Assembly: GCA_022376515.1 (NCBI GenBank)
Contig: WTXI01000126.1
Location: 1 to 64,000 of the forward strand
Reading direction: 5' to 3'
DNA: 64,000 nucleotides
Source: Lactifluus volemus
Lineage: Eukaryota; Basidiomycota; Agaricomycetes; Russulales; Russulaceae
Position 1 is the stretch's first letter; every line of letters starts with the position of its first letter. Shown here one piece after another: positions 1 to 8,369 of the stretch. Under the pieces are notes generated by a model, which had not been told where the DNA came from, searched no databases, and was given only the letters and a program-made list of their open reading frames with translations. The translations under genes were made by a program, and so were the position numbers.

Positions 1-508
1 GTCCTTTGATGTAGGACAGACAGTTGGCGACTCTTTGGTAGGGGAGGGCGAAGGCGTAGTTGAAGGTGTTGTTAAGGCAGAAGAGGTTCCATTCGTCCAT
101 GAAGTCATCTGCTTTCTGCCTGTCTCCATCAAAGATGGTGGGTGGCCGTCCCGTGGGCGCTCCCATAAGGTAGCCTGGCCCCGGCATCGGCCCTTGTGGT
201 AGTCCACCTCCTGGGGGTCCGACTGGGGGCCAGCCTGGGGGACCTCCTCCATGAGGCGGGCCTTGAGGCGGTCCTTGTGGCGGGCCTTGAGGTGGTCCTT
301 GAGGTGGGCCCGGGGGCGGTGCTCCCCCCTGATTGAGCACCCATCCTTGACCTGCGACTGGGGGAAGCGGTCCTTCCCCCCTTATCGCTCGGTTGGCTGT
401 AACCGTTGGTGCTTCGGTCATGGTTGCTCTGACTTGTATTGGTTCTGGTTCTATCGTGATGGCGTCCACCTGTTCTGCCAGATGGGTCATCGGGGTGTTT
501 GCTGGTGG
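1..508 (-). mobile_element. Older chromovirus copy, gag part left of the nested insertion
   Basis: This is the reverse complement of the gag middle region of the intact element (compare 1690-2215), including the proline/glycine-rich PPQGPPQG repeats, here translated from the minus strand. It belongs to the older copy on the minus strand whose 5' end lies at 8365-9558. Removing the younger element (509-8364) and one copy of GGTGG joins the two halves into continuous gag sequence. The reading frame around the Pro-rich repeat is still open. The rest of the older copy runs off the left edge, so its 3' LTR and its own target duplication cannot be seen. Confidence 0.9.
504..508. repeat. Target site duplication GGTGG, left copy
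   Basis: It matches 8365-8369. Collapsing the two copies restores uninterrupted gag sequence of the older element. Confidence 0.9.
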
Positions 509-951
509 TATTACGGATTCATCTAGACCTCTGCCTCCCTGTTGCCTCATGTTTTTCATTTCCGTCTACATTCTCGCTTACGGACAGAGCCTCACCTTGT
601 ACGACACAGAACGGCGTGTTCTTGACTCATAGTGACTCTTATGACATCATTAGCCTAGAACTTCGATGACGTCGTAGTTAGATCCAGGCTCATGACATCA
701 TTACTGATGTCACTCGCCCTTTGCCCTGTACAGTATATAAGACTCCTCGACTTGTGTCCTTGCTCTCCAGCTTGGACTTCTCTCCAATACTAGCCTCTTG
801 AACCTCCTCACAAATCCCCTTGTGACTCCTCTCTCTTAAAGCCCTCTAAGTGCTATAACTTAGCTAGACCCAACTTAGACTCGCGTCTCTGTTGGTCCCT
901 CCTGAACCACTTGATCCTATCTTAGGAACTAGGAACAGCTAGTCCCTAACA
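509..951 (+). repeat. 5' LTR of the young chromovirus
   Basis: This 443-bp direct repeat of 7922-8364 differs at position 2 (A here, G in the 3' LTR), which breaks the usual TG start. It contains a TATA box, predicted transcription start, and several bZIP-like sites. Confidence 0.97.
623..779 (+). promoter_or_regulatory. LTR promoter: bZIP-like sites, TATA box, predicted transcript start
   Basis: The U3 part carries five bZIP-type motifs: TGACTCA (623), TGACATCA (642), TGACGTCG (667), TGACATCA (693) and TGATGTCA (705, the reverse complement of TGACATCA). TATATAA is at 734-740. I place the transcript start at about 769 because AGCTTGGACTT (769-779) is exactly complementary to the sequence just after the LTR, and in Tf1-type elements the transcript's first 11 nt pair with the PBS. 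That start lies 29 nt after the TATA box. Motif presence is observed; factor binding is inferred. Confidence 0.7.
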
Positions 952-952
952 T

Positions 953-963
953 AAGTCCAAGCT
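953..963 (+). other. Self-priming primer binding site
   Basis: AAGTCCAAGCT lies one base after the 5' LTR and is the perfect reverse complement of AGCTTGGACTT at 769-779, the predicted first 11 nt of the RNA. This matches the Tf1/sushi self-priming mechanism, in which the cleaved RNA 5' end primes reverse transcription instead of a tRNA. The same pair is preserved in the older copy (about 9103-9113 and 9287-9297, minus strand). Confidence 0.8.
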
Positions 964-981
964 CCCACACACCACTGAAAG

Positions 982-1248
982 GTGGCAGAACCCCCGAACA
1001 ACCGCATTGAACATCTGGTAGAGGCGCTTGCCATCCGGATCTCCGCGGAGCAGGAATACTACACAGTACTCCTTCTACTCGACCTAGCTACAGGTGAAAA
1101 GAAGCGAAGGCTCCTGACGGAACTCCACGAACTTGCCCAGACCATTGAGCAAGCGGACGAGATCCTGAGCGACAGTCTAGAAGACTACAGAAGCGAGACG
1201 ATCCTGTTGGAAACGCTCGACCCGGAACTAGAACACGACGGCGCCTAG
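982..1248 (+). CDS. Small ORF upstream of gag (ORF0), no ATG start
   Basis: This is an 88-codon open frame between the PBS and gag. No ATG occurs anywhere in the frame. The first codon after the upstream TGA (976) that could plausibly start is GTG at 982. The product is acidic and strongly helical in appearance (for example LLTELHELAQTIEQADEIL), suggesting a coiled coil or helical bundle. I do not recognise a family. It is not a chance frame: the older copy retains the same 88-codon ORF (8818-9084, minus) with mostly conservative changes. Its stop overlaps by 15 nt an open stretch in the gag frame (from 1232), so it may be read as an N-terminal gag extension by frameshifting, or be made from a non-AUG start. 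The start is uncertain. Confidence 0.55.
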   Translation: MAEPPNNRIEHLVEALAIRISAEQEYYTVLLLLDLATGEKKRRLLTELHELAQTIEQADEILSDSLEDYRSETILLETLDPELEHDGA

Positions 1249-1303
1249 ATTCTCATCCCTTTGCCAGAACTGCCTCAGAAGTCAGCGTACTTGCAGTTGC
1301 AAT

Positions 1304-3034
1304 ATGAGCGCGACCCTCCTCAGAATAGAATTCCCCGACAATGAAACACTGATCCCAGTGCCCACCCGATACAACGATGACTTACCTGCACATGTGAAAG
1401 GCAGTATATACTGGAACCCCACGGACCGGTGTTACTGTGTCGCGCAAGAAGGAGAATCGGTCCGCGTAGAGTTCATCAACGATGTCTGGCACGCCGTACT
1501 ACGCCACCACGAGATACTCAAGTCCTGCCCTGCACTCAGGCTTAATGAAGCAGCAGGAGCGGGATGGTGGCGTGAGGACGACGCCCAGCACCCGAACAAC
1601 CGCGCTCTCAATGCAATAAGGGAGGACAGTGAAGATGACGGAAGTACAGGAGAGCCAGAACCGACGACTCCCCTATCCACCCACTCCTACCAAGAACCAC
1701 CAGCAAACACCCCGATGACCCACCTGGCAGAACAGGTAGACGCCATCACGATAGAACCAGAACCCATACAAGTCAGAGCGACCATGACCGAAGCACCAGC
1801 AGCCATAGCTAACCTAGCGATAAGAGGAGGAGGACCACTCCCTCCGATCGCTGACCAAGGCTGGGTGCTCAACCAAGGAGGAGCACCGCCCCCAGGTCCG
1901 CCTCAAGGTCCGCCTCAAGGCCCACCTCAAGGCCCGCCTCATGGAGGAGGGCCCCCAGGCTGGCCCCCGGCCGGACCCCCAGGAGGTGGACCCCCAGGAG
2001 GTGGACTACCACAAGGGCCGATGCCAGGGCCAGGCTACCTCATGGGGGCGCCCACTGGACGACCACCCACCATCTTTGATGGGGATAGGCAGAAGGCAGA
2101 TGACTTCATGGACGAATGGAACCTCTTTTGTCTCAACAACACCTTCAACTACGCCTTCGCCCTTCCCTACCAACGAGTCGCCAACTGCCTGTCCTACATC
2201 AAAGGACCCAAAGTCGCCAACTGGAACAGGACCCAAGTCCAGTGGCTCCATAACGTCACAACGCGAAACGTGAACCCGGTCGGTTATGACAACCAATGGC
2301 TGTGGGACACTTTCGCAGATGAATTCAGGAGCGCATTCCAGGACACGGCAGCAGAACAGAACGCGGAGAGGAACCTCTCCAACCTCCAAATGAAGGGAGG
2401 AGAGCTGGACACCTACATCAGCGACTTCACGGAACTTGCTAGGAAGGCAAACAGAAGCCTTCAGGACAAGGGGACCATCATCATGTTTCGACAGGGACTC
2501 CAATCCGCACTACACAACGCCCTCTACCATATTAACCCGGCTCCGCGCACCTTCCAGCAATGGGCAGAAGCGGCCAGAGCTGAACAAGCCAAGTGGGCGG
2601 AGTGGGGCGCGCACGGATTCCAGGAGCGTGTCAAAAAGTACAAAGAAAGCAAAGATGGCAGACGCACCTGGCAAGACCGTGCCAAAAACAGACAGAAAGA
2701 CCGACGCTCTGACGCCATGGACGTAGACAATGTCCAGGTCAATGCCATGACGGACGCAGAAAAAGACAACCTCATGAAGAAAGGGGCTTGCTTCTTCTGC
2801 AAAGAAACTGGACATATGGCCAGAATCTGTCCCAAAAAGAAGGGAAGGACAAACACCTGGAAAACCGCGCCCAAGCGTGTGGTAGCAAAAGAAGCCTCCA
2901 CAGCTAGTGCGGAACCAAGTGAGGAGCCAGAAGAGGAGGACGACAAGAAAGACTTCCTAGGAAAAGTCAGAGGAATGACCAGGGAGCAACGTGAAGAGCT
3001 CATGGATAGCATGCTGAAAGACGAGGGTTTTTAG
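1304..3034 (+). CDS. gag: Gag structural polyprotein with CCHC zinc knuckle
   Basis: 576 residues. The N-terminal third is acidic and unrecognised. Then comes a Pro/Gly-rich linker (about 185-245) with repeated PPQG and PPGG units, followed by a retrotransposon Gag/capsid-like helical domain (about 255-430, containing DGDRQKADDFMDEWNLF). A basic stretch leads to a zinc knuckle C-X2-C-X4-H-X4-C at 496-509, which would bind element RNA. The tail is acidic. The ATG at 1304 is the first in frame, but the frame is open back to 1232 and encodes a cysteine-rich leader (CQNC...CSC). In the older copy a C-to-T change gives that leader its own ATG. The stop TAG (3032-3034) directly follows a slippery heptamer, so a fraction of ribosomes should continue into pol. 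Confidence 0.93.
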   Translation: MSATLLRIEFPDNETLIPVPTRYNDDLPAHVKGSIYWNPTDRCYCVAQEGESVRVEFINDVWHAVLRHHEILKSCPALRLNEAAGAGWWREDDAQHPNNRALNAIREDSEDDGSTGEPEPTTPLSTHSYQEPPANTPMTHLAEQVDAITIEPEPIQVRATMTEAPAAIANLAIRGGGPLPPIADQGWVLNQGGAPPPGPPQGPPQGPPQGPPHGGGPPGWPPAGPPGGGPPGGGLPQGPMPGPGYLMGAPTGRPPTIFDGDRQKADDFMDEWNLFCLNNTFNYAFALPYQRVANCLSYIKGPKVANWNRTQVQWLHNVTTRNVNPVGYDNQWLWDTFADEFRSAFQDTAAEQNAERNLSNLQMKGGELDTYISDFTELARKANRSLQDKGTIIMFRQGLQSALHNALYHINPAPRTFQQWAEAARAEQAKWAEWGAHGFQERVKKYKESKDGRRTWQDRAKNRQKDRRSDAMDVDNVQVNAMTDAEKDNLMKKGACFFCKETGHMARICPKKKGRTNTWKTAPKRVVAKEASTASAEPSEEPEEEDDKKDFLGKVRGMTREQREELMDSMLKDEGF

Positions 3035-3066
3035 ACGGCTCTAACCCACCGGCCTGGGAAAGAGCC
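3025..3066 (+). promoter_or_regulatory. -1 programmed ribosomal frameshift signal between gag and pol
   Basis: The heptamer GGGTTTT (3025-3031) has the X XXY YYZ form in the gag frame (G GGT TTT) and is followed at once by the gag stop TAG. After a 5-nt spacer comes a stem-loop: GGCTCT (3037-3042) pairs with AGAGCC (3061-3066), and inside it CCCA (3045-3048) pairs with TGGG (3055-3058) across a symmetric AA/AA internal loop. Slipping back one base enters the pol frame, which is open from 3010 through to 7005. All elements are read directly; efficiency is unknown. Confidence 0.75.
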
Positions 3067-3105
3067 ATAGAACTGTATCGGATCGGTATTAGGACTCGGA
3101 ATTCT

Positions 3106-6100
3106 ATGATTTTGAATGTGCCCTACCGATCCATGCAGCGAATGGCCGAAGTAAAAACCCTTGTGGACAGCGGAGCCACAGAAAACCTCATGGACACCTC
3201 CACCGCCTCCTTCCTAAACGTCGCCCTCCAGAAACTCCCCCTTCCCCGAACCATCACCAATGCCGATGGCTCTACTAATACAGCAGGAGCCCTCACTCAC
3301 TATTGCGAGCTCAGAATCAGACAAGGAGACAAAGAAGAAGTACAGAACTTCTACGTCTCGAACCTGGGCTCGGACCGGATCATCTTGGGATACCCTTGGC
3401 TGAAGGCATTCCAGCCAAAGTTTGACTGGGAAACTAGTCGACTAAAAGGACCTCCAGTACACCTGGAAGCCAAGTGGTACGACCGGGTGAAGAAAAGACA
3501 GGAGCGGATGGTAGTACGACGAGCACGTGTGGACCCTGCCTGGGAAGAAGGAGACGAAATCATCCTAGTCAGCAAAGTCAACATGGCACAGCAGTGGGCG
3601 GAGAAAGCAAACAAAGACAAAGAAAAAGTGGAAATTCCCCCACAATACCGAGACTTCGCCGACGTCTTCTCCGAAGAAGGAGCAAAGAGATTCCCTCCAT
3701 CTAGACCAGAGGACCACGCGATCAAATTAAAACCTGAAGCACCAGACGTCATCAACTGCAAAGTGTACCCCTTGACCACGGCAGAGAAACAGGCCACAAA
3801 GGAGTGGATTGACGAACACGAACAAAAAAACTACATCGAAAAATCCAACTCCCCCTGGTCGACGCCCTGGTTCTTCATCAAAAAGAAAGATGGTAGTCTC
3901 CGTCCCATCCAAGACTATCGTGAAGTCAACAAGTGGACAGTCAGAGACGTCTACCCTATGCCAAGGATAGAACAAATCATGGAGGAACTCAGTGGCAAAG
4001 AACTATTCACCAAGTTCGACATCCAATCAGGATATCACAATATACGCATCAAAGAGGAGGACCGCTGGAAAGCGGCCTTCAAAACCCCCTTCGGACTGTA
4101 CCACCCTAACGTCATGTTATTTGGACTAAACAACTCCCCGGCCACCTTCCAACGCATGGCGGACAGAGTCTTTAAACCCATCTACGATGAATTCCCCGGG
4201 GAATGCCACGGGTACATGGACGACTTCCTGATAGCCACACACAAAGACCCAGCCCGCCACCGCTTGATAACGCGGAAAGTCCTACAAGTATTCCGTGACC
4301 ACAGCCTATTCCTCAAACTCCCCAAGTGCGAGTTTGAGAAAGACGCGGTAGAATACCTGGGCATCTACGTGAAGGATGGGACCATCCGCATAGATCCAAC
4401 CAAGCGTAGCGGCCTGGCAACGTGGCCGCGACAACTGTCTACCGTGACCCAAGTACGGAGCACCCTGGGAGTCCTGGGGTACCAAAGACCATTCATCAAG
4501 GGGTTCGCCCACATCGCCAAACCACTCACGAGTCTCCTCAAAAAGGGGCAAACATTCAAATGGACGCAAGAGTGCACGGATGCTCTAAACAAACTGATTG
4601 ACATAGTCACCAGCGACCCCGTGCTCTTCCGACCAGACGAAGCCAAGCAATTCGAACTGGAGGTAGATGCCTCCCAGTACGCGATCGGCGCCATCCTCTA
4701 CCAACGTGACGACAATGGGAAGCAAAGACCAGTGGCCTACCACTCCGAAACCTTGAACGAAGCGGAACGCGGCTACGATATCTTCGACCGAGAACTAATG
4801 GCGGTAGTCAAAGGACTGGAGAACTGGCGACACCTCCTACTGGGCGCGCAGCACGAAGTCCTAGTATTCACGGACCATGCTAACCTACAACACTGGCGCA
4901 ACCCGCAGAAAATCAACAGAAGGGTAGCGCGTTACATCCCTCGACTTGCGGAATACAACTACAAGTTGATCCATAAACCTGGGAAGTACAACAAAGCAGA
5001 CCACCTCTCGCGCCGCCCAGATTACGACCAAGGGAAGGAGGACAATCAGGATGTCACAGTCCTCCCTGACTCGGTCTTTGTCCGCGCCATCAGCCTATCC
5101 TCCCTTGAAGAACGCGTCTTTGAGGCGCAAACCCGTACCCCCGCCGAACTCCTCCACTGGTCGGAACTTCACCCCCGCATGCATAAACGGGACGATATCT
5201 GGTTCCACGATAACAAACCGGTTGTCGTGGTAGACAACCCCCTGAGACGGGAGATAGTCACTCACTACCATGACCACCAGACAGCAGGACATCCCGGAAT
5301 TTTTTACACCTACCTGCTTGTTACACGCGACTACTGGTGGCCTGACGTCAAACAATTTGTCAAAAACTATGTGCAAGGATGTGCTATCTGTCAAGCGACG
5401 AAGAGCCGTACCACCAAACCCAAGATTCCCATCTTCCCCATCACCACAGAACGAAACGCCGCCCCCTTTGAAACTATAGCCCTAGACCTGATAACCAACC
5501 TGCCCCTGTCAAAAGGATATGACTCTATCCTTACGATCACCGACCACGACTGCACCAAGGCGGCCGTTTTCCTCCCTTGTAACAAGACCATAGACGCGCC
5601 AGGAGTGGCCTCGCTATATACCGAACACGTGTTCCCCCACTATGGTGCCCCTAGAAAAGTTATCTCGGACCGAGACCCCCGCTTCACGGCTAACTTCGCG
5701 AGGGAGCTCTGTCGAATACTAGGGTCAGCTCAGAACCTCAGCACAGCTTACCACCCGCAGACAGACGGGCAATCAGAACGCACTAACCAGTGGCTGGAAC
5801 AGTACTTACGGATCTATGGGAATTATGAACAAGACGACTGGGCTACCTGGTTACCTATGGCACAGTACGTGCAAAGGTCGTGGCCTAACGCCACCACAAA
5901 CAAGACGCTGTTTGAACTCCTCATGGGACACACGCCCTCTCTACCCGACCACCCGATCACAACCAACGTCCCCCTTCTGGAAGACAGACAACGCACCCTG
6001 GAACGTGTAAGAGAGCAGGCTCAACGATCAATCAAAGCCGCTCAAAACACGCTGCAACGTTACGCCCAGAGGAAGAAGGGACAACGTAACTACAGGCCTT

Positions 6101-7005
6101 TCCATGAAGGTGAGAAGGTCTGGCTAGAAGGGACTAATCTAAAGACGACGCACCCCACTGCCAAACTGAGCAACAAACGGCATGGACCCTTCCTTGTGAC
6201 CAAAGTCGTGTCACCGGTAGTCTTCAAACTGCGACTCCCTGCCTCATGGAAGATACACGACGTCTTCCACGCCTCCCTCCTCTCACCATATAAGGAGACG
6301 GAGGAGCACGGTGAGAACTTTGAAGAACCTCCACCTGACCTGATCGAAGGAGAAACGGAGTACAAAGTGGATCAAATCCTCGACATGCGATGGAGTGGAG
6401 GCAAGAACAATAGGAAACGTCAATATAGAGTTCGATGGAAGGGCTACAGCGAAGCACATGACACCTGGGAACCAGAAAGGAATATACGGGCCCCGGACTG
6501 TCTCAAAGAGTTCGTCCAGAAGCATCCAAAGAAGGCGCTCGCAGAAGACATAAAAGCGAAGCCAAAGGGAAGAAGACGAGTCATCATTCGATCCATCCAA
6601 GTCTCTCCTCCAATGCCTTCCCCCAGTAACTCTTCCCCTACTTCCCCCACTACTCCTCGCTGCCCAGTAGCGGTTTACAGCCCCGAGGATAGGGACTTCC
6701 TCGCAGCAATTGCCCAGGTCGACGTCCAGGTCATCCAGGACCTCCTGATGGGTAGAGACACCTCCCCAATATCCGAGGCCCCCTCCTCTCCTCGTTACGT
6801 GCCAGCTACACCCTCCGAGACCGCGGTGGATGACGACGATGACATCCAAGAAATACCGCGTCTCCCCACTCCTCCTCGTGCCAGAATCCTGAGCCCAGCG
6901 CCAGAAAGAACCATCCCCACTCCCGCTGGATTCCACCACTACGAAGAGGACAACCCCCACGATTACTCCTTCACAATGAAAGACGCGGAATCGGGGGATT
7001 CATAG
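3106..7005 (+). CDS. pol: Pol polyprotein: protease, RT, RNase H, integrase, chromodomain
   Basis: 1299 residues from the first ATG, but the frame is open from 3010 and expression is probably as Gag-Pol by -1 frameshifting. Domains in order: aspartic protease with active site D-S-G-A at 21-24; reverse transcriptase with YMDD at 370-373; RNase H (D521 and D590 in VFTDH); integrase with H2C2 zinc finger (H729, C759, C762) and D794, D855, E891 in DD35E spacing; GPY/F-like region; chromodomain about 1083-1135 with aromatic positions including W1111 and the TWEPE motif. The last ~150 residues are Ser/Pro-rich and acidic. Every catalytic residue I looked for is present. Chromodomains of this type steer integration to methylated-histone chromatin, which fits insertion into an older copy. 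Confidence 0.96.
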   Translation: MILNVPYRSMQRMAEVKTLVDSGATENLMDTSTASFLNVALQKLPLPRTITNADGSTNTAGALTHYCELRIRQGDKEEVQNFYVSNLGSDRIILGYPWLKAFQPKFDWETSRLKGPPVHLEAKWYDRVKKRQERMVVRRARVDPAWEEGDEIILVSKVNMAQQWAEKANKDKEKVEIPPQYRDFADVFSEEGAKRFPPSRPEDHAIKLKPEAPDVINCKVYPLTTAEKQATKEWIDEHEQKNYIEKSNSPWSTPWFFIKKKDGSLRPIQDYREVNKWTVRDVYPMPRIEQIMEELSGKELFTKFDIQSGYHNIRIKEEDRWKAAFKTPFGLYHPNVMLFGLNNSPATFQRMADRVFKPIYDEFPGECHGYMDDFLIATHKDPARHRLITRKVLQVFRDHSLFLKLPKCEFEKDAVEYLGIYVKDGTIRIDPTKRSGLATWPRQLSTVTQVRSTLGVLGYQRPFIKGFAHIAKPLTSLLKKGQTFKWTQECTDALNKLIDIVTSDPVLFRPDEAKQFELEVDASQYAIGAILYQRDDNGKQRPVAYHSETLNEAERGYDIFDRELMAVVKGLENWRHLLLGAQHEVLVFTDHANLQHWRNPQKINRRVARYIPRLAEYNYKLIHKPGKYNKADHLSRRPDYDQGKEDNQDVTVLPDSVFVRAISLSSLEERVFEAQTRTPAELLHWSELHPRMHKRDDIWFHDNKPVVVVDNPLRREIVTHYHDHQTAGHPGIFYTYLLVTRDYWWPDVKQFVKNYVQGCAICQATKSRTTKPKIPIFPITTERNAAPFETIALDLITNLPLSKGYDSILTITDHDCTKAAVFLPCNKTIDAPGVASLYTEHVFPHYGAPRKVISDRDPRFTANFARELCRILGSAQNLSTAYHPQTDGQSERTNQWLEQYLRIYGNYEQDDWATWLPMAQYVQRSWPNATTNKTLFELLMGHTPSLPDHPITTNVPLLEDRQRTLERVREQAQRSIKAAQNTLQRYAQRKKGQRNYRPFHEGEKVWLEGTNLKTTHPTAKLSNKRHGPFLVTKVVSPVVFKLRLPASWKIHDVFHASLLSPYKETEEHGENFEEPPPDLIEGETEYKVDQILDMRWSGGKNNRKRQYRVRWKGYSEAHDTWEPERNIRAPDCLKEFVQKHPKKALAEDIKAKPKGRRRVIIRSIQVSPPMPSPSNSSPTSPTTPRCPVAVYSPEDRDFLAAIAQVDVQVIQDLLMGRDTSPISEAPSSPRYVPATPSETAVDDDDDIQEIPRLPTPPRARILSPAPERTIPTPAGFHHYEEDNPHDYSFTMKDAESGDS

Positions 7006-7007
7006 AG

Positions 7008-7885
7008 ATGGAGTTCGTCAAGTTCGCCATGAGGGACGACTCCTACATCACCGGGTACACCAAGACGGAGAAGGACCATTTGAAGCCCCCCTCAATGCCC
7101 GCAGCCATCCAGACAAGGAGACAGGTCGTGACGACCTCGTCTTATTCCACCCTACCCACGTCTTCCGCCGCACCATTGATGACGCGCTTAGACAACTAGG
7201 GGACCCCGGGCTGACAGCAGAAGTGCAACGCTACAGGTGGACGGTGGAAGAGAAGGAGCGACTGAAGGTGGAAGGGAGGAAGCTGGGGCAGAACCTCAGC
7301 GTTCTCCGCAAGAAGCACGAGGACAGCATCCGGCGCCTTGGAACCACTGGGACGACAACCAGACTTCTCCCCTTCATCCTCAGTGATAGGGCCGACATAC
7401 GAGGACCGCCACCTCGTCACTTCAACTCCCCACCTCCCGTAGTCATCCCAGGTGCCCCGCCGCCACCTCCTCGCCCTCTCCCCAATGAAGAGACCAGACA
7501 GCAGGTGGGAGGAACACGCATGCGTGGCGGAGCAGGCAGCAGCGAGGAAGAACGCCCCAAGCGCACCACTAAGAAACCATACACCAGTGCGCGCGACATG
7601 AAGGGCAAGAAAAAGGCCAAGGAATGGCAGCCGCCTAACACCCGCTGCACCATCTGTCGCAAACTCGGGCATGTCGGCGCCCGCTGCTGGACCCCGCATG
7701 TCAACTGCCCGCGCAAGGGTGGTGAATGTCTCGTAGGAACGGGGCATGAAAACTACAAGAGCCACCTCTGCCCCGCCGCTTGGGCCAAGGATGCGAAAGC
7801 AGACTACGAGGCGGAGCAGAATTGGTACAGTGACGACTACGACGACGACGTCCACAACCTGGACCCCTCCTTCTGGGAGTGTTGA
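7008..7885 (+). CDS. 3' accessory ORF with zinc-knuckle-like cysteine cluster (one frame break)
   Basis: An ATG at 7008 follows the pol stop (7003-7005) by two bases, suggesting reinitiation. The first ~40 codons (starting MEFVKFAMRDDS) look protein-like. Near 7120-7135 the sensible frame moves, as if one base were missing, and then runs openly to the stop at 7885. The second part contains a basic helical segment (RWTVEEKERLKVEG), a Pro-rich linker and a cluster C-X2-C-X3-GH-X4-C followed by further Cys and His residues, resembling retroviral knuckles. Such ORFs are not part of the standard Ty3 set, so a role in nucleic-acid binding is inferred. The frame change could be a sequencing error, a mutation in this copy, or programmed. 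Confidence 0.6.
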
Positions 7886-7908
7886 GTGATTGGTGGGACA
7901 ATCACCTA

Positions 7909-7921
7909 AGACGGGAGGTAA
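7909..7921 (+). other. Polypurine tract before 3' LTR
   Basis: The purine-rich run (AGACGGGAGGTAA with one C and one T) abuts the 3' LTR start at 7922 and is the expected plus-strand primer for reverse transcription. Confidence 0.6.
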
Positions 7922-8364
7922 TGTTACGGATTCATCTAGACCTCTGCCTCCCTGTTGCCTCATGTTTTTCATTTCCGTCTACATTCTCGCTTACGGACAG
8001 AGCCTCACCTTGTACGACACAGAACGGCGTGTTCTTGACTCATAGTGACTCTTATGACATCATTAGCCTAGAACTTCGATGACGTCGTAGTTAGATCCAG
8101 GCTCATGACATCATTACTGATGTCACTCGCCCTTTGCCCTGTACAGTATATAAGACTCCTCGACTTGTGTCCTTGCTCTCCAGCTTGGACTTCTCTCCAA
8201 TACTAGCCTCTTGAACCTCCTCACAAATCCCCTTGTGACTCCTCTCTCTTAAAGCCCTCTAAGTGCTATAACTTAGCTAGACCCAACTTAGACTCGCGTC
8301 TCTGTTGGTCCCTCCTGAACCACTTGATCCTATCTTAGGAACTAGGAACAGCTAGTCCCTAACA
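7922..8364 (+). repeat. 3' LTR of the young chromovirus
   Basis: This 443-bp LTR begins TGTTAC and ends CTAACA. By eye it is identical to 509-951 except for base 2. Confidence 0.97.
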
Positions 8365-8369
8365 GGTGG
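8365..8369. repeat. Target site duplication GGTGG, right copy
   Basis: This is the partner of 504-508. Five base pairs is the expected length for Ty3/gypsy integrases. Confidence 0.9.

Larger units (their letters stand above)
509..8364 (+). mobile_element. Complete Ty3/gypsy chromovirus LTR retrotransposon
   Basis: The order is 5' LTR, self-priming PBS, small ORF, gag, pol (PR-RT-RH-IN-chromodomain), accessory ORF, polypurine tract, 3' LTR. Both LTRs are 443 bp, start TG/TA, end CA with terminal TGTTA/TAACA, and by my reading differ at one base (position 2), so insertion was recent. The element is flanked by GGTGG on both sides (504-508, 8365-8369) and sits inside the gag of an inverted relative. 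Gag and pol are uninterrupted, so the copy may be active. Only the 3' accessory ORF shows a break. The PR-RT-RH-IN order with a C-terminal chromodomain defines the chromovirus branch of Ty3/gypsy. The priming arrangement resembles Tf1/sushi elements. Confidence 0.95.

Noticed and set aside
2006..2503. 165-codon minus-strand frame inside gag
   Set aside because: It is a shadow of the conserved gag reading frame on the plus strand, with no family resemblance.
6283..6960. 225-codon minus-strand frame inside the pol C-terminus
   Set aside because: It is antisense to the chromodomain and Ser/Pro tail of pol; its Gly/Arg/Val-rich composition reflects the opposite strand.
7196..7972. 258-codon minus-strand frame over ORF3 and the LTR start
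   Set aside because: It is antisense to a cysteine-cluster ORF with proper motifs and runs across the LTR boundary, so it is unlikely to be real.
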